Source: Saccoglossus kowalevskii (lineage: Eukaryota > Hemichordata > Enteropneusta > Harrimaniidae). Taken from it: a stretch of 59,395 nt of DNA. The position numbers were made by a program, and so were the translations under genes. Location: the NCBI RefSeq assembly GCF_000003605.2, contig NW_003143796.1, positions 16,198-75,592 on the forward strand, in the 5' to 3' direction. How positions within the stretch are numbered: position 1 is the stretch's first letter; each line of letters begins with the position of its first letter. Below, piece after piece: positions 59,317 to 59,395 of the stretch. The notes below the pieces were generated by a model. That model had not been told where the DNA came from and did not search any database. It saw only the letters and a program-made list of their open reading frames with translations.

Positions 59317-59395
59317 ATGTATATATCCCGTGTAAAGTGTGTGGAGATAAATCATCAGGTGTTCATTATGGCATCAGTACATGTGAAGGATGCAA
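59317..59395 (+). CDS. Nuclear receptor DNA-binding domain, first zinc finger (ROR/HR3-like), cut by window end
   Basis: After a TTTTATTACAG acceptor the exon supplies two bases of a split codon and then [18 protein letters not shown] followed by ISTCEGC. The four cysteines have the C-x2-C-x13-C-x2-C spacing of the first nuclear-receptor zinc finger, and CEGC begins the P-box that reads response elements. [12 protein letters not shown] with Val-His-Tyr-Gly matches ROR/HR3 (NR1F) better than E75, Rev-erb, PPAR, TLX or COUP-TF; a related NR1 group cannot be excluded from 25 residues. The product would be a nuclear ligand-regulated or constitutive transcription factor. The rest of the domain lies to the right of the window. 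Confidence 0.93.
   Translation, partial: MYISRVKCVEINHQVFIMASVHVKDA

Overview
This window is animal nuclear DNA. Coding exons are short and separated by GT-AG introns, the sequence is AT-rich, and it is crowded with microsatellites, miniature inverted-repeat elements (MITEs), decayed LINEs and longer hairpin-ended repeats. A BAX-type cell-death gene, a U1 snRNA gene with metazoan-style promoter parts and a nuclear-receptor zinc finger all point to a metazoan. The repeat style suggests a marine invertebrate (lophotrochozoan or invertebrate deuterostome), but I cannot name a species. One 50-N assembly gap is present.

Left part (1-11,100). A BAX-like Bcl-2 family gene runs on the minus strand. 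Four exons join in phase (5481-5526, 5051-5297, 3077-3212, 2598-2714) and give 182 residues with BH3, BH1 and BH2. A weaker candidate for the tail-anchor exon lies at 86-184. A 42-bp minisatellite of about 33 copies (786-2190) sits between exon 4 and that candidate. A U1 snRNA gene (9435-9599, minus) follows, with a PSE-like element upstream and a 3'-box-like element downstream.

Middle part (11,100-50,900). I see no gene here with confidence. It is a repeat archive: a 359-bp tandem duplication; a 633-bp tandem duplication whose two copies each took the same MITE at different TA sites; a TIR element containing an exon-like ORF; CR1/L2-like and L1-like LINE remnants; three MITE subfamilies with CTGTAAAA ends; and larger elements with a 5' hairpin, an internal repeated region, a 3' inverted copy of the start and a terminal hairpin followed by CTTGTTTT. 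A few exon-like segments (15,482, 29,019, 45,938-46,225, 51,290) are given as tentative.

Right end (51,000-59,395). The last 79 bases are the first exon of a nuclear-receptor DNA-binding domain, closest by eye to ROR/HR3 (NR1F), cut by the window edge. About 3.1 kb upstream is an exon-like ORF (55,862-56,204) that encodes a SAM-like helical segment and a Ser/Thr/Pro-rich linker. It ends at a GTAAGC donor whose phase fits the zinc-finger exon, but it carries one in-frame TAG. A second candidate first exon at 51,290 has the same phase. These could be alternative starts of one receptor gene, which is the most interesting protein-level observation in the window.
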